A DNA stretch of 64,000 nt from GWE2-40-63 sp050179685. GTDB lineage: Bacteria; Bacteroidota; Bacteroidia; Bacteroidales; SZUA-534. Positions 9,110 through 18,700 of this stretch are shown one piece after another. The notes below the pieces were generated by a model. That model ran no database searches. It saw only the letters and a list, made by a program, of their open reading frames with translations, and had not been told where the DNA came from. Where the stretch lies: NCBI GenBank assembly GCA_050179685.1, contig JBFXEW010000013.1, forward strand, positions 57,880 through 121,879, read 5' to 3'. The position numbers and the translations under genes were made by a program. Numbering within the stretch: the stretch's first letter is position 1; each line of letters begins with the position of its first letter.

Positions 9110-9886
9110 TTAATGGAAACCCATGGTATTTGCTGAACGCCACCAGGGATAATGTTTCTCTTCCAATTCACTTATCGATGGGAAGGGATAATACAGCAAC
9201 TCATCCTTGTCGCCCACAAAGAATCCGTTTTTGATGGTTCGGTAAAACAAGTCGCGGTTAAAAAAGCGGATGATTGTTTTTTTATCCTTTCCCTCTTCGT
9301 TTTTAAGAATCAGGAGACAGTCGCGCAGGTGCGGAATGTTTTGATACGGAAGGTTGGCTGCCTTGCCGTGCTCGGGATCAGTAGCCAAATCGTCCATCTC
9401 AAGCTCAACAAAGGCCAGACGGGGAACCGAAACTTTTTCTTTTCCTCCGGTTATCGATTGAACAAACTCAAGCGGGGCCAGGGTACTGGCAATGCGCGGG
9501 GTAACCGGACAAAGTTCCTGATACAGGTGAAGTTCCTTTTTCTCTGAAGGAACATAATTTCCCTTGCTGAGTCCCAGAACCCTTCCGTCGTCGGTAACCA
9601 GATACAACTTTTGCAGGGCTTTGAGCGGAATGGTTTCTAAAACCCGGTAAATCGACAGGTAAACCGAACTTTTTGGCCTGCCTCCCTCCTGCGGAACACA
9701 ACGCCGCTCAATGTATTCGAGCGGAAGCTGATCCTTGACCATTTCCTGGTCTACTTCAAAAAACAGGGCTTGCCCACGGGTACGTTTTTTAGTTCCCGTT
9801 GCCACATAAATACCAAAATCTTCGGGCGGAAGCATCGATGAAATCAATGCCTCGGGGCTTAACGATAAATAAAGATATCTGTTCAT
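9110..9886 (-). CDS. Conserved-looking hypothetical protein upstream of hppA
   Basis: I do not recognise this 258-residue protein. It lacks a signal peptide or membrane segment and is rich in charged residues, so it is probably cytoplasmic. It starts MNRYLYLSLSPEALI and has an SLSPE-L-x-SMLPPEDFG segment followed by a basic KKRTRG stretch. The C terminus ends with a YPWWRSANTMGF motif rich in aromatic residues. Its stop lies 31 bases before the pyrophosphatase start on the same strand, so the two could be co-transcribed. The coding call is supported by length, the absence of a plausible competitor frame and this spacing. Function unknown. Confidence 0.7.
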   Translation of the reverse strand: MNRYLYLSLSPEALISSMLPPEDFGIYVATGTKKRTRGQALFFEVDQEMVKDQLPLEYIERRCVPQEGGRPKSSVYLSIYRVLETIPLKALQKLYLVTDDGRVLGLSKGNYVPSEKKELHLYQELCPVTPRIASTLAPLEFVQSITGGKEKVSVPRLAFVELEMDDLATDPEHGKAANLPYQNIPHLRDCLLILKNEEGKDKKTIIRFFNRDLFYRTIKNGFFVGDKDELLYYPFPSISELEEKHYPWWRSANTMGFH

Positions 9887-10339
9887 AATATAATTTATTT
9901 AATGCATGATTGCCAGACTGTGCGCATCGAAAGCAGGGAACCTGCCCACCTTATAAAGAACCTCTTTCCCCTTGTTCCCGTTTGATGTGTTTTGAAGCCC
10001 CAATTTAAGAAATTTCCGGCACTTATTATGCTAAGCAGCATACCAAAAAGAGGGCATTAAATTTCAATTTCCTATTTTTCATTCGCGTATGATTGAAATT
10101 TCTAATCGCGGTAAGGCTTTGTGCAATAATTTAGAAAGAAGCTAAATTACGGCACAGGCAAATAATTGTACTTAATAACCTGCTATGAAGATTCGTTCCG
10201 TAGGGTTTAAACCAGAAGTAAGCTGTAGATGAGCTGTGAGGCAGTTGAGTTTCTTAAATCCCGTGCAGGTTTCCCAGGAGATTGAATTTATCTTTCACTG
10301 GGGCTTTATCAGCCCTGAACAAATTATCACTTTGTTGAA
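9887..10339. other. Intergenic stretch without recognised gene
   Basis: No frame here resembles a gene. The one structure seen is an inverted repeat, AAATTTCAAT at 10059-10068 and ATTGAAATTT at 10092-10101, with a 23-base loop. No clear promoter was found, though the region must hold that of the upstream-facing gene at 9886. Confidence 0.5.
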
Positions 10340-10579
10340 TTAACAGAGCTTTTGGCTATTTTTATACAGCACCTCAGGATCAAAATCTGCTTCATTATCC
10401 CACTCAATAGAATCGAACCTAATTTTAACGGTTTTAAAAAGATGTATATCTTTCAATTCCTTAAAGATTCCAAATTCAAGATAGGGTTTCATATCAAATT
10501 GTCTTTTTTCTCCGTTCTCAAAAGTCAGGAGTAAAAGGTAATCATCCTGTGGAATCACATCTTTAATCGCCAAATACAT
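10340..10579 (-). CDS. DUF2442 domain protein
   Basis: A 79-residue protein matching the DUF2442 pattern: a short strand-rich domain with the LLLTFENGEKRQFDMKPYL segment (residues ~15-33) and the conserved IEWDNEADFDPEVLY near the C terminus. DUF2442 genes often sit beside DUF4160 genes, and the pair is a proposed toxin-antitoxin-like module. Here it follows the DUF4160 gene after a 5-base gap on the same strand, which supports co-translation. Which partner would be toxic is not known. Confidence 0.82.
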   Translation of the reverse strand: MYLAIKDVIPQDDYLLLLTFENGEKRQFDMKPYLEFGIFKELKDIHLFKTVKIRFDSIEWDNEADFDPEVLYKNSQKLC

Positions 10580-10584
10580 ATCAA

Positions 10585-10851
10585 CTATTTTAATGGATCA
10601 ATCTGAAAGGGTTTCTCCCCATTTTGGCAAAGCTCCCAATTAGCCAGTAATTCTTCCTGATGTATCTCAATCCATGCCTGAATCAAACGCAATTGCCTTG
10701 TTGGCAGATGGCCTTGTAAAATATCTCCATCCTGAATCGAAAGCGTGGATTTATAATCTTGATAATACGCATGAATATGAGGCGGATTATGCTCTTTAGG
10801 AGCATAATACATTCGAATAATAATTCCAAAAAACATTGAAATAGTAGGCAT
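10585..10851 (-). CDS. DUF4160 domain protein
   Basis: An 88-residue protein with the DUF4160 signature: FFGIIIRMYY followed by the hallmark EHNPPHIHAYYQDYK (residues ~19-33), with clustered His residues. The C-terminal half is helical (QLRLIQAWIEIHQEELLANWEL). It is the first gene of a tight two-gene unit with DUF2442. No catalytic function is established for the family; the HNPPHIH motif suggests metal or nucleic-acid contact, which is inference. Confidence 0.85.
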   Translation of the reverse strand: MPTISMFFGIIIRMYYAPKEHNPPHIHAYYQDYKSTLSIQDGDILQGHLPTRQLRLIQAWIEIHQEELLANWELCQNGEKPFQIDPLK

Positions 10852-11017
10852 ATCAAAATTATTTTATACAAAGATACAAATTACTTAATTACCTGCACGT
10901 TCTGTAATCTATAAAACCCTGTGGCCTTAACGCAAGCAGTTGCTCAACACCTGATAAAACTTTCCTTTTCCAACAGGGTTTTGTATCTTCCCCAGCTTAA
11001 CTTTTGAGCAGGCATCT

Positions 11018-11788
11018 ATGGAAAACTACATCACTACATCGCAGGGAAAGATCAGGTTGACGCAATATGCCGGAGATAGCTCCAAACCCACGCTTATTTT
11101 TCTTCACGATTCGTTTGGGTGCATTGAACTCTGGCGCGATTTTCCCCAACAACTGGGAGCACTTACCCAATGCCCGGTGCTGGTTTACGATCGTTTGGGT
11201 TACGGAAAATCAGATCCCTTTCCTTATGCCACCCGTCCGCTCGATTACCTGGAGCGCGAAGCCCATCTGCTGAATGAAATTATTAATTTATTAGCGCTTG
11301 AGCAGGTACTGTTCTTTGGTCACAGCGACGGCGGCAGCATTGCCCTGCTGGCAGCAGCCCACTATCCCCAAAAAATAAAAGGACTGATTATCGTAGGCGC
11401 CCATATTTTTGTTGAAGCCCTTACCTTACAGGGCATCCGGGAAGCCGAAAAGGCTTACACCCAGGGAACTTTAAAAAGCAAACTCGAAACCTATCACGGA
11501 GCCAAAACCGAAGCCTTGTTCCGTGCCTGGGCCGATACCTGGAACCACCCCGACTATCAAAGCTGGAATATAGAGAACCAACTAGCGAACATTCATTGCC
11601 CTGCGCTCATTATTCAGGGCGAACACGACGAATTTGGCAGTGCCGCACAGGTGCAGCGCATGGTTCAGGGAATCAGCGGACCCGCCACTGAACTTATGGT
11701 TCCCCATTGCGGACACAATCCTCACAAAGAACAGCCACAACTAATCAGGGAAAAGTCAGCTGCCTTTATTGCCAGTATACCCTGCTAA
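11018..11788 (+). CDS. Alpha/beta-fold hydrolase
   Basis: A 256-residue cytoplasmic alpha/beta hydrolase. The oxyanion-hole strand LIFLHDSFG is near residue 26, the nucleophile elbow GHSDGGS is at about 100-106 (Ser102 as nucleophile), the acid-carrying segment IIQGEHDEFG is near 202, and the catalytic His lies in VPHCGHNPHKEQP near 231. Members act on esters, epoxides or C-C bonds; the GHSDGG elbow is common in the 2-hydroxy-6-oxo-dienoate hydrolase-like branch, but the substrate cannot be assigned. The gene stands alone. Confidence 0.85.
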   Translation: MENYITTSQGKIRLTQYAGDSSKPTLIFLHDSFGCIELWRDFPQQLGALTQCPVLVYDRLGYGKSDPFPYATRPLDYLEREAHLLNEIINLLALEQVLFFGHSDGGSIALLAAAHYPQKIKGLIIVGAHIFVEALTLQGIREAEKAYTQGTLKSKLETYHGAKTEALFRAWADTWNHPDYQSWNIENQLANIHCPALIIQGEHDEFGSAAQVQRMVQGISGPATELMVPHCGHNPHKEQPQLIREKSAAFIASIPC

Positions 11789-12110
11789 AAACGAATAAGA
11801 AGTTTATTAAAATACAAGACTATTTATCAAATCTTTTAGCAATGTTTTTAACAGTTCATTTTAGTTTATTTAATCTTCTAATATAGTTTTAAGTAAATTG
11901 TTTTTATTTCTAAAATATTTAATTGAACTTCTTAAATACACCTTATACTTATACAATTCTTTATTGAAATGTTTAAAGATTGCAATATAATTCTACAAAA
12001 CTTCCTATAGAAGTTTAAATATCTTAAAAAATATAGGTATAAATTCCATTAAATGCTTTAATTTTGAAAGGCTTTTGGCTATAAAAGCCCGAATCAGGAA
12101 CCTAAAACTT
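11789..12110. other. AT-rich intergenic stretch
   Basis: About 320 bases, visibly richer in A and T than the flanking genes, especially 11820-12060. No gene, hairpin terminator or repeat unit was recognised. It probably carries the promoter of the next gene. Confidence 0.5.
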
Positions 12111-12851
12111 ATGGCCATGCTTCGGTTTATTCCTTTGAACTACCTGCGGAATCAGGAATTTGAGGCATTTTTTAATGAAATGCTCACCTTGTGTCGTGAT
12201 GCGGGAACGCCAGCTGAACTAAATGAGCCCTTGCAACAGCTCAACGAAGCATTAAGCAGCTTGCATCATAGCATGGGTAAATTCCGACAAAGCCTTATTA
12301 CCAAAGAACTGGTTCAGCTCAACCGGCAACGCAATGCCTGCCTGCGGGGCATGTACTCTGTTCTTAAGGGTTTCACCCACCATTTTGATGAAGCCTGGGT
12401 AAAATCGGCACAACTGCTGCTTAAACGCTTCGATAGTTATGGTGCCCCTTTGGTACAACAAAATTACCAGGCTAAAACCGCCAACGTATGGCACCTGACC
12501 GATAATATTGAAAACAGAGCGGAATACCGTGACGCGCTCTTGCTTCTCGGCTTAACTCCGTGGGCAAACCGGCTCAAAGAAATCAACAGCCTGTTCGACA
12601 ATCGTCAATGGGCCAGGTTAAACGAGCGGGTTGCCCAATCGGGCGATTCAGCTACCAAACTGCGTAAGCAGGTAATTGAAGCCTATGGTAATTTCCGCAG
12701 GCATTTGGAGGCAAACAGCATCCTGAACGGCAAAGACAAGTACCAGGAGCTGATTAACCTGCTGAATACCCTGATAAAACAATACCACCAACTTATCCAA
12801 CAGCGTCGCAGTCGCCGGTCCAAAAAAGATTTAATAAATGATAAGCGTTAA
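12111..12851 (+). CDS. DUF6261-like helical protein
   Basis: About 246 residues, all-helical by composition, with the opening LRFIPLNYLRNQEFEAFFNEML that is typical of DUF6261 proteins in Bacteroidota. The body is rich in Leu, Gln and Arg with no membrane segment or signal peptide. I chose ATG 12111 because AGGAA lies about ten bases before it; an in-frame TTG at 12075 and ATG 12117 are alternatives. The C-terminal tail is basic (QQRRSRRSKKD). The family has no known function, and the family name itself is a recollection rather than a search result. Confidence 0.7.
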   Translation: MAMLRFIPLNYLRNQEFEAFFNEMLTLCRDAGTPAELNEPLQQLNEALSSLHHSMGKFRQSLITKELVQLNRQRNACLRGMYSVLKGFTHHFDEAWVKSAQLLLKRFDSYGAPLVQQNYQAKTANVWHLTDNIENRAEYRDALLLLGLTPWANRLKEINSLFDNRQWARLNERVAQSGDSATKLRKQVIEAYGNFRRHLEANSILNGKDKYQELINLLNTLIKQYHQLIQQRRSRRSKKDLINDKR

Positions 12852-12902
12852 CAAGCAAAAAACTAAGCGTGACAGGTCTTAAACCTGATATAAAGTACTT
12901 GT

Positions 12903-13580
12903 TTAAATTTTTCGACGAATCAACTGATAACCTGTTCTAAAGAAATAGGCAAGCGGTAAAACCAACATATGCATTAATTTGGTGTAAGGGAAAATCATAA
13001 AGATAATTAATCCGATAGTAATGTGAGTCTTATACATTATGCTATGTCCGGCAATAACAGCGCCTGCATCGGGTTGAAAAGTAATTACTTTTTGCGCCCA
13101 TTCGCCCAGAGCAGCATATTCGGCCACCGATGAATTGGCAGTGGTTATAACGGAAGCCAATCCCAAAACCATTTCAGCAAACAACAAAATCAGGATGAAA
13201 TAATCGTGAAAATTACTACTGGCTTTAACCCGTGAATCGGTAGTTCTGCGATTAATTAGCATAGAAAGGCCTACAAAGGCCATCAAACCGAAAAAAGACC
13301 CCATCGACAAAGCTATTAATCGTTTGGTTTCGGTAGTCATTACCAGGTGATATAATTCTTCGGGTAAAAACAAGGTGAAATGCCCCAGAAACACCATTAT
13401 TATTCCATAATGAAACATATTGTTGGCTAATTTTACCTTTTTGTCGGCCAACAATTGAGTCGATTTTGCCTGAATACTTTTATTGGCTAAAACAAAACGG
13501 GTAATCAGCCCAAACCAAAAAACGGCCATGGCAATATGCGGCAGGTAAGTGAACAATAAGTTATTGATATAATTTTCCAT
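12903..13580 (-). CDS. narI: Respiratory nitrate reductase gamma subunit
   Basis: A 225-residue membrane subunit with about five transmembrane helices that carries two b hemes and passes quinol electrons to NarH. Candidate heme ligands are histidines in LPHIAMAVFWFG, MFHYGIIMVFLGHF, IAGHSIMYKTH and KLMHM. ATG 13580 was chosen, giving MENYINNLLFTYLPHIAMAV; a longer frame to 13730 would add 50 polar and basic residues overlapping narJ. It is the last gene of narKGHJI and starts 4 bases after the narJ stop. Confidence 0.92.
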   Translation of the reverse strand: MENYINNLLFTYLPHIAMAVFWFGLITRFVLANKSIQAKSTQLLADKKVKLANNMFHYGIIMVFLGHFTLFLPEELYHLVMTTETKRLIALSMGSFFGLMAFVGLSMLINRRTTDSRVKASSNFHDYFILILLFAEMVLGLASVITTANSSVAEYAALGEWAQKVITFQPDAGAVIAGHSIMYKTHITIGLIIFMIFPYTKLMHMLVLPLAYFFRTGYQLIRRKI

Positions 13581-13584
13581 ATCC

Positions 13585-14214
13585 TTATTTTTTACAATTA
13601 ACACAAGTATTATTACTACCAAATTCAATGGGTTCTTCATCATATTCCGCATCCAAATCCATTGGCTTTTCATTTTTAATAACAGTTTCTGTGGCCATAA
13701 TATCAGGTTCTTTGGCCGAAAGTGAAACAACGGCTGCCAGGATGTGATAATAAGGATTGTCCTTTTCCTTTAGTGCCAGAAAAACCCGTTGGATGATGTG
13801 CACAGGCTCTGCCAGAAAACCGGCTGCTTTTTCAGCCGGGAGGGTCGATAAAAATTCAAGAAAGGCCGGTATATAATCGGGTAGTTCGTTTGTTGTTAAT
13901 TCCATACCGTTTTCGCGGTAAAATTCGAGCATATCAACCATAGCCTGTCCCCGGTCTTTAGAATCACCTTTAATGTGCTCAAAAAGATGAAGCGATGCGC
14001 TGCGGGAATAATCAAATAGCTGCACATACTCGGCCTGCCAATCCGTTAAATCCTTGTTTACAAATTGGTTCACAAAACAATTTATTCCTTCAATTCTCTC
14101 CGTTGGTAGCAAGGATTCAGCTTTTAATTCACTTTCGCTTTCACGAAGAAATGCCTGTAACTGAGCATCAGGGTACGAAAGCAGGAGAGAGAGTATTTTG
14201 TAAGTTTTTAACAT
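13585..14214 (-). CDS. narJ: Nitrate reductase assembly chaperone
   Basis: A 209-residue TorD/NarJ-family chaperone that guides molybdenum-cofactor insertion and membrane docking of NarG. The N terminus MLKTYKILSLLLSYPDAQLQAFL and the central YVQLFDYSRSASLHLFEHIKGDSKDRGQAMVDML block are characteristic NarJ segments. The chosen start, ATG 14214, lies one base after the narH stop; a frame reaching 14313 would only overlap narH. The C terminus ends CVNCKK, a small cysteine pair. It is co-transcribed with narG, narH and narI. Confidence 0.92.
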   Translation of the reverse strand: MLKTYKILSLLLSYPDAQLQAFLRESESELKAESLLPTERIEGINCFVNQFVNKDLTDWQAEYVQLFDYSRSASLHLFEHIKGDSKDRGQAMVDMLEFYRENGMELTTNELPDYIPAFLEFLSTLPAEKAAGFLAEPVHIIQRVFLALKEKDNPYYHILAAVVSLSAKEPDIMATETVIKNEKPMDLDAEYDEEPIEFGSNNTCVNCKK

Positions 14215-14215
14215 G

Positions 14216-15700
14216 CTACATTCCTCCAAACAGGTTCTTGAATTTATCATCTCCACACCCACCATTGTCTGAAAAACCACAGGAAGCCTTGTATCCAAAA
14301 GCGTCCTTTGCATATTCCCGTTGTGAAGTAGGAATCACATAACGATCGTCGTAATTGGCGATGGCCATCAATTCATACATCTTTTCGGTTTCTTCGGGAG
14401 TAAGACCGGTGTTTTCCAGTACTGTAGTATTTATTTCATTATCGACAGTTTTACTACGCATGTATGCCCGCATGGCCAGCATACGTTTCAGCGCACTTTT
14501 TACAGGAAGCACATCGCCGGCTGTAAACAGATTAGCCAGGTATTTATTAGGAATCCTTAAATCGTCAACATCGGGCAACATCCCATTAACCCCAATTTTT
14601 CCACTTTCGGCTGCATTAACTACAGGCGACAAGGGTGGAACATACCAAACCATTGGTAGTGTACGGTACTCAGGGTGCAAAGGAAAAGCTATTTTCCAGT
14701 CAATAGCCATTTTATAAACCGGGGATTTTTTAGCCGCTTCAAGCACGTTATGTGAAATACCTTGTTTTATAGCTTCTTTAATTACTTCGGGGTCGTTGGG
14801 GTCTAAAAAGAGCTTCAGATGTTCGGCATAAAGATCGGTTTCATTTTTACTGGAGGCCGCTTCCAGAATTTTATCGGCATCGTACAAGAGTACTCCGATG
14901 TAACGTATACGCCCCACACACGATTCACTGCAAATGGTTGGCTCACCTGCTTCAATACGAGGATAACAGAAAGTGCATTTTTCCGATTTCTGTGTTTCCC
15001 AGTTAAAGTATATTTTTTTGTACGGGCAAGCGCTAACACATTGCCTCCAGCCGCGACAACGACTTTGATCGATGAGTACAATTCCGTCTTCTTCACGTTT
15101 GTAAATGGCACCCGAGGGGCAGGCTGCCACACAGGTGGGATTCAGACAATGCTCACAAAGGCGTGGCAGGTACATCATGAATGAATTTTCAAATTCTCCA
15201 TAAATTTCCTTTTGAACTTCATCGAAATTTTTTTCACGACTTCGCTTTTCAAAGCTTCCTCCCAGGTTGTCTTCCCAATTGGCCGATTTTTCAATCTTCT
15301 CCATAGGTTTCCCGGTAAGAATTGAGTATGGCCTTGCCGATGGAGGCGTTTTGAATTTGGAGCCTGTGTGTAAAATGGAGTAATTGAAAGTAAAAGGCTC
15401 GTAGTAATCGTCAATTAAAGGCATATTCGGATTGGCAAAAATATTTTTCATTATGCCACTCTTTTTGCCCATGCGGGGTGTTAGCTTTTCTTTATCCAGT
15501 TTCCACCCCCCCTTCCATTTATCCTGGTTTTCCCAATCATCGGGATAACCAATACCTGGTTTGGTTTCAACATTATTAAACCAGGCATATTCTACACCCT
15601 TGCGCGAAGTCCAGACATTTTTACAGGTTACCGAACAGGTATGGCATCCGATGCATTTGTCCAGATTAAGTACCATGGCTATTTGTGCACGTAATTGCAT
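14216..15700 (-). CDS. narH: Respiratory nitrate reductase beta subunit
   Basis: A 494-residue iron-sulfur subunit that relays electrons from NarI to NarG on the cytoplasmic face. Four cysteine clusters are visible: CIGCHTCSVTCKN near residue 16, CEHCLNPTCVAACPSG near 184, CRGWRQCVSACPYKK near 217 (Trp in place of one Cys, as in NarH, giving a [3Fe-4S] centre), and CTFCYPRIEAGEPTICSESC near 244. Length fits the family. It lies 18 bases after narG and one base before narJ. Confidence 0.96.
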   Translation of the reverse strand: MQLRAQIAMVLNLDKCIGCHTCSVTCKNVWTSRKGVEYAWFNNVETKPGIGYPDDWENQDKWKGGWKLDKEKLTPRMGKKSGIMKNIFANPNMPLIDDYYEPFTFNYSILHTGSKFKTPPSARPYSILTGKPMEKIEKSANWEDNLGGSFEKRSREKNFDEVQKEIYGEFENSFMMYLPRLCEHCLNPTCVAACPSGAIYKREEDGIVLIDQSRCRGWRQCVSACPYKKIYFNWETQKSEKCTFCYPRIEAGEPTICSESCVGRIRYIGVLLYDADKILEAASSKNETDLYAEHLKLFLDPNDPEVIKEAIKQGISHNVLEAAKKSPVYKMAIDWKIAFPLHPEYRTLPMVWYVPPLSPVVNAAESGKIGVNGMLPDVDDLRIPNKYLANLFTAGDVLPVKSALKRMLAMRAYMRSKTVDNEINTTVLENTGLTPEETEKMYELMAIANYDDRYVIPTSQREYAKDAFGYKASCGFSDNGGCGDDKFKNLFGGM

Positions 15701-15718
15701 AATTTCTGATTTTTAGTT

Positions 15719-18700
15719 TTAATCGGACGCTTCGTCCTTCCATTCCACTTTATTTAATTTCCGGATAATCACAAATTCATCACGATTCGAACCGATGGTT
15801 CCATAATAATTAAAACTGTAACTCAACTGTGCATAACCTCCAATCATGTGAGTTGGCTTCAAACTAATTCGTTCTACAGAATTATGCACTCCTCCCCGAT
15901 TACCATTTATTTGATTTACCGGCATATTCACCGTACGCTCCTGATTATGATACATTATCAAAGCATTTTCGGGAACGCGCTGTGAAATAATAAGCCGTGC
16001 CACTGTAGCACCGTTGCTATTAAAAACTTCAACCCAATCGTTGTCAATCAGATTAATTTTTGCTGCATCTTTCTCGCTCATCCAGACTACTGGTCCTCCA
16101 CGCCCAAGAGTCAACATCAAAAGGTTGTCAGACCATGAAGAATGAATAGTCCATTTATTGTGTGGAGTCATCATATTAATAATCAGATATTCGTCTGATT
16201 TATTAAGTTTGTTTAACACCTGTTGAACCGATTTGGTATTGATGGGTGGCTTGTAACAAACCATATTCTCTCCAAAGGCAATCATCCAGGGATGATCCTG
16301 ATAAGTTGTTTGTCGGCCTGTAAGTGTCCTCCAGGGAATAAGTTCATGCACGTTAGTATAGCCTGCATTGTACGAAACCTCTTCTGAATCAACACCACTC
16401 CAGATAGGAGAGGTAATAATTTTTCGTGGCTGAGCACGTAAATCTTTGTATCTGATTTTTTCGTCTTCGCGCGATTCAGCCAGGTGACGATGACTACGAC
16501 CTGTCGATTTCGACAAAGCTTCCCAGGCTTTAACAGCAACTTCACCATTTGTTTCAGGTGCCAGCGTTAAAATAATCTCAGTGGCTTGAATATCCGTTTC
16601 AATTCTGGCTAAACCATGCGTTTCACCCTTATTTTCTGAAGTTTTATTGAGTAACTTAAGCAATTCAACTTCTTTCTCAGTATTCCAACTAATTCCTTTT
16701 GCACCGTTTCCGGCCTTAGCCATTAATGGACCCAGCGTAGTAAAGCGATGATAGGTTTCGGGATAATTACGAACTATTTCAATAATTTTCGACATATTTT
16801 TTCCCGGCTTCAGTTCTGAACCTGTTTCTTTCCAGTCTTCACCATGAGTAGTTTCCGAAAGCTCCATGGGCGAGTCGTGCTGCAAGGGGAGCAAAACAAT
16901 ATCTTTCTCTTCCCCAAGATAATTGGCTGTTAATTCAGAAAAACGTTTGGCCAATCCTTTAAAAATATCCCAGTCGGATCGAGCTTCCCATACCGGATCA
17001 ACTGCTTTCGAAAAGGGATGAATAAAAGGATGCATGTCGGAAGTGCTCAGGTCGTTCTTTTCGTACCAGGTAGCAGCCGGTAGAATAATATCGGAATGTA
17101 GTGTAGTGGTTGACATACGATAATCGATGGTAACCAACAGATCGAGCTTACCTTCGGGTGCCTGGTCGTGCCATTTCACTTCCTGAGGAAGTTGTTGTCC
17201 ATTGATTTTCAAATCATCACCAAAAACACTATTTTGCGTTCCCAGTAAATGCTTCATGAAATATTCCATTCCCTTTGCACTGGACCCTAATAAATTCGAT
17301 CGCCAAACAAACAGGTTGCGCGGGAAGTTCTTTGGATTATCCGGGTCTTCAGAGGCAATATTTAGTTCACCACTCTTGAGCTTTTCAGTAATAAATGTTT
17401 CAGCATCTTTACCTTCTCTTTCAGCCTGTCGTGCCAAGTCAAGAGGATTTTCGCTCAATTGAGGACTCGAAGGAAGCCAGCCCATCCGTTCGGCTTTTAC
17501 ATTACAGTCAATCATCGATTTGGCATTCCATTCCTGCTTGTTGGCCAAAGGTGAAATCAACTCCGATAAGCCGACCTTCTCGTAGCGCCATTGGTCGGTG
17601 TGCATGTAAAAAAACGAAGTTGTATTCATTTGTCGTGGCGGACGATTCCAGTCGAGGCCAAAAGCCAACGGCAGCCAGCCTGTTTGTGGCCGAAGTTTTT
17701 CCTGACCCACATAGTGCGCCCAGCCACCACCCGATTGTCCCACACAACCACAAAACACAAGCATATTAATGGCGCTACGGTAAATCATATCGGTATGGAA
17801 CCAGTGGTTGACACCTGCACCAATAATAATCATTGATTTACCTTTGGTTTTCGCCGCATTTTCGGCAAACTGACGTGCAGTTGAAATAATTTGTGACGCA
17901 GGTACTCCGGTAATTTGCTCTTGCCAGGCAGGTGTGTAGGGCAAATTTTGCTCATAGCTGGATGCTGAATTCTTATCGTCGAAACCACGGGAAATACCAT
18001 AATTGGCTACCATCAGATCGAAAACGGTGCAATAATGAAACGCGCCATCGGTCGATTTTTTAACCGGAACTTTGCGGGTAATGATATCAGCATGTTCACT
18101 GGCATTGAAATGTTCGTGTTTGTACGTGCTTCCTCCAAAGAAAGGAAATGAAACATCGAATACCTCGTCGTGCTTTTCGATTACCGACAAGCGGGGCTGA
18201 ATATCTTCTCCACTAACTACATCTTTGAGTTCCAGATTCCATTTTTGGCTTTGGTCCCAACGCGAACCAATGGTTCCGTTTGGGATGACAAAGGTGTCCG
18301 ATTTTTCATCAAGGAGTAATGGTTTCCATTCTGCACTTTTTTCTTCCGAAAGATTGTTTTTCAAATCACTGGCACGAAGCACCCTGCCGGCCACATAACG
18401 GCCGTTTTCCTTTTCAATTCTCACCAGAAAAGGCAAGTCGGTGTATTGGCGGGCATATTCCTCAAAATAAGGAATCTTATTTTCCAGGTAAAATTCTTTC
18501 AGTATTACATGTCCCATGGCCATTCCCAGGGCAGCATCGGTTCCCTGTTTGGGTTTAATCCAGAGGTCGGCAAACTTGGCCGCATCATTATAATCGGGCG
18601 ATATATTGATGGTTTTGGTTCCCTTGTAACGAACCTGGGTATAAAAGGGTGAATCGGGTGTTCGGGTGAGGGGTACGTTGGATCCCCAAAGCATCAGGAA

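Noticed and set aside
12860..12895. Terminator after narI (CAGGT...ACCTG)
   Set aside because: The stem is only five bases and the T run is not adjacent, so the support is too weak.
13581..13730. Extended N terminus of narI
   Set aside because: It would overlap narJ and adds polar residues before a normal NarI start.
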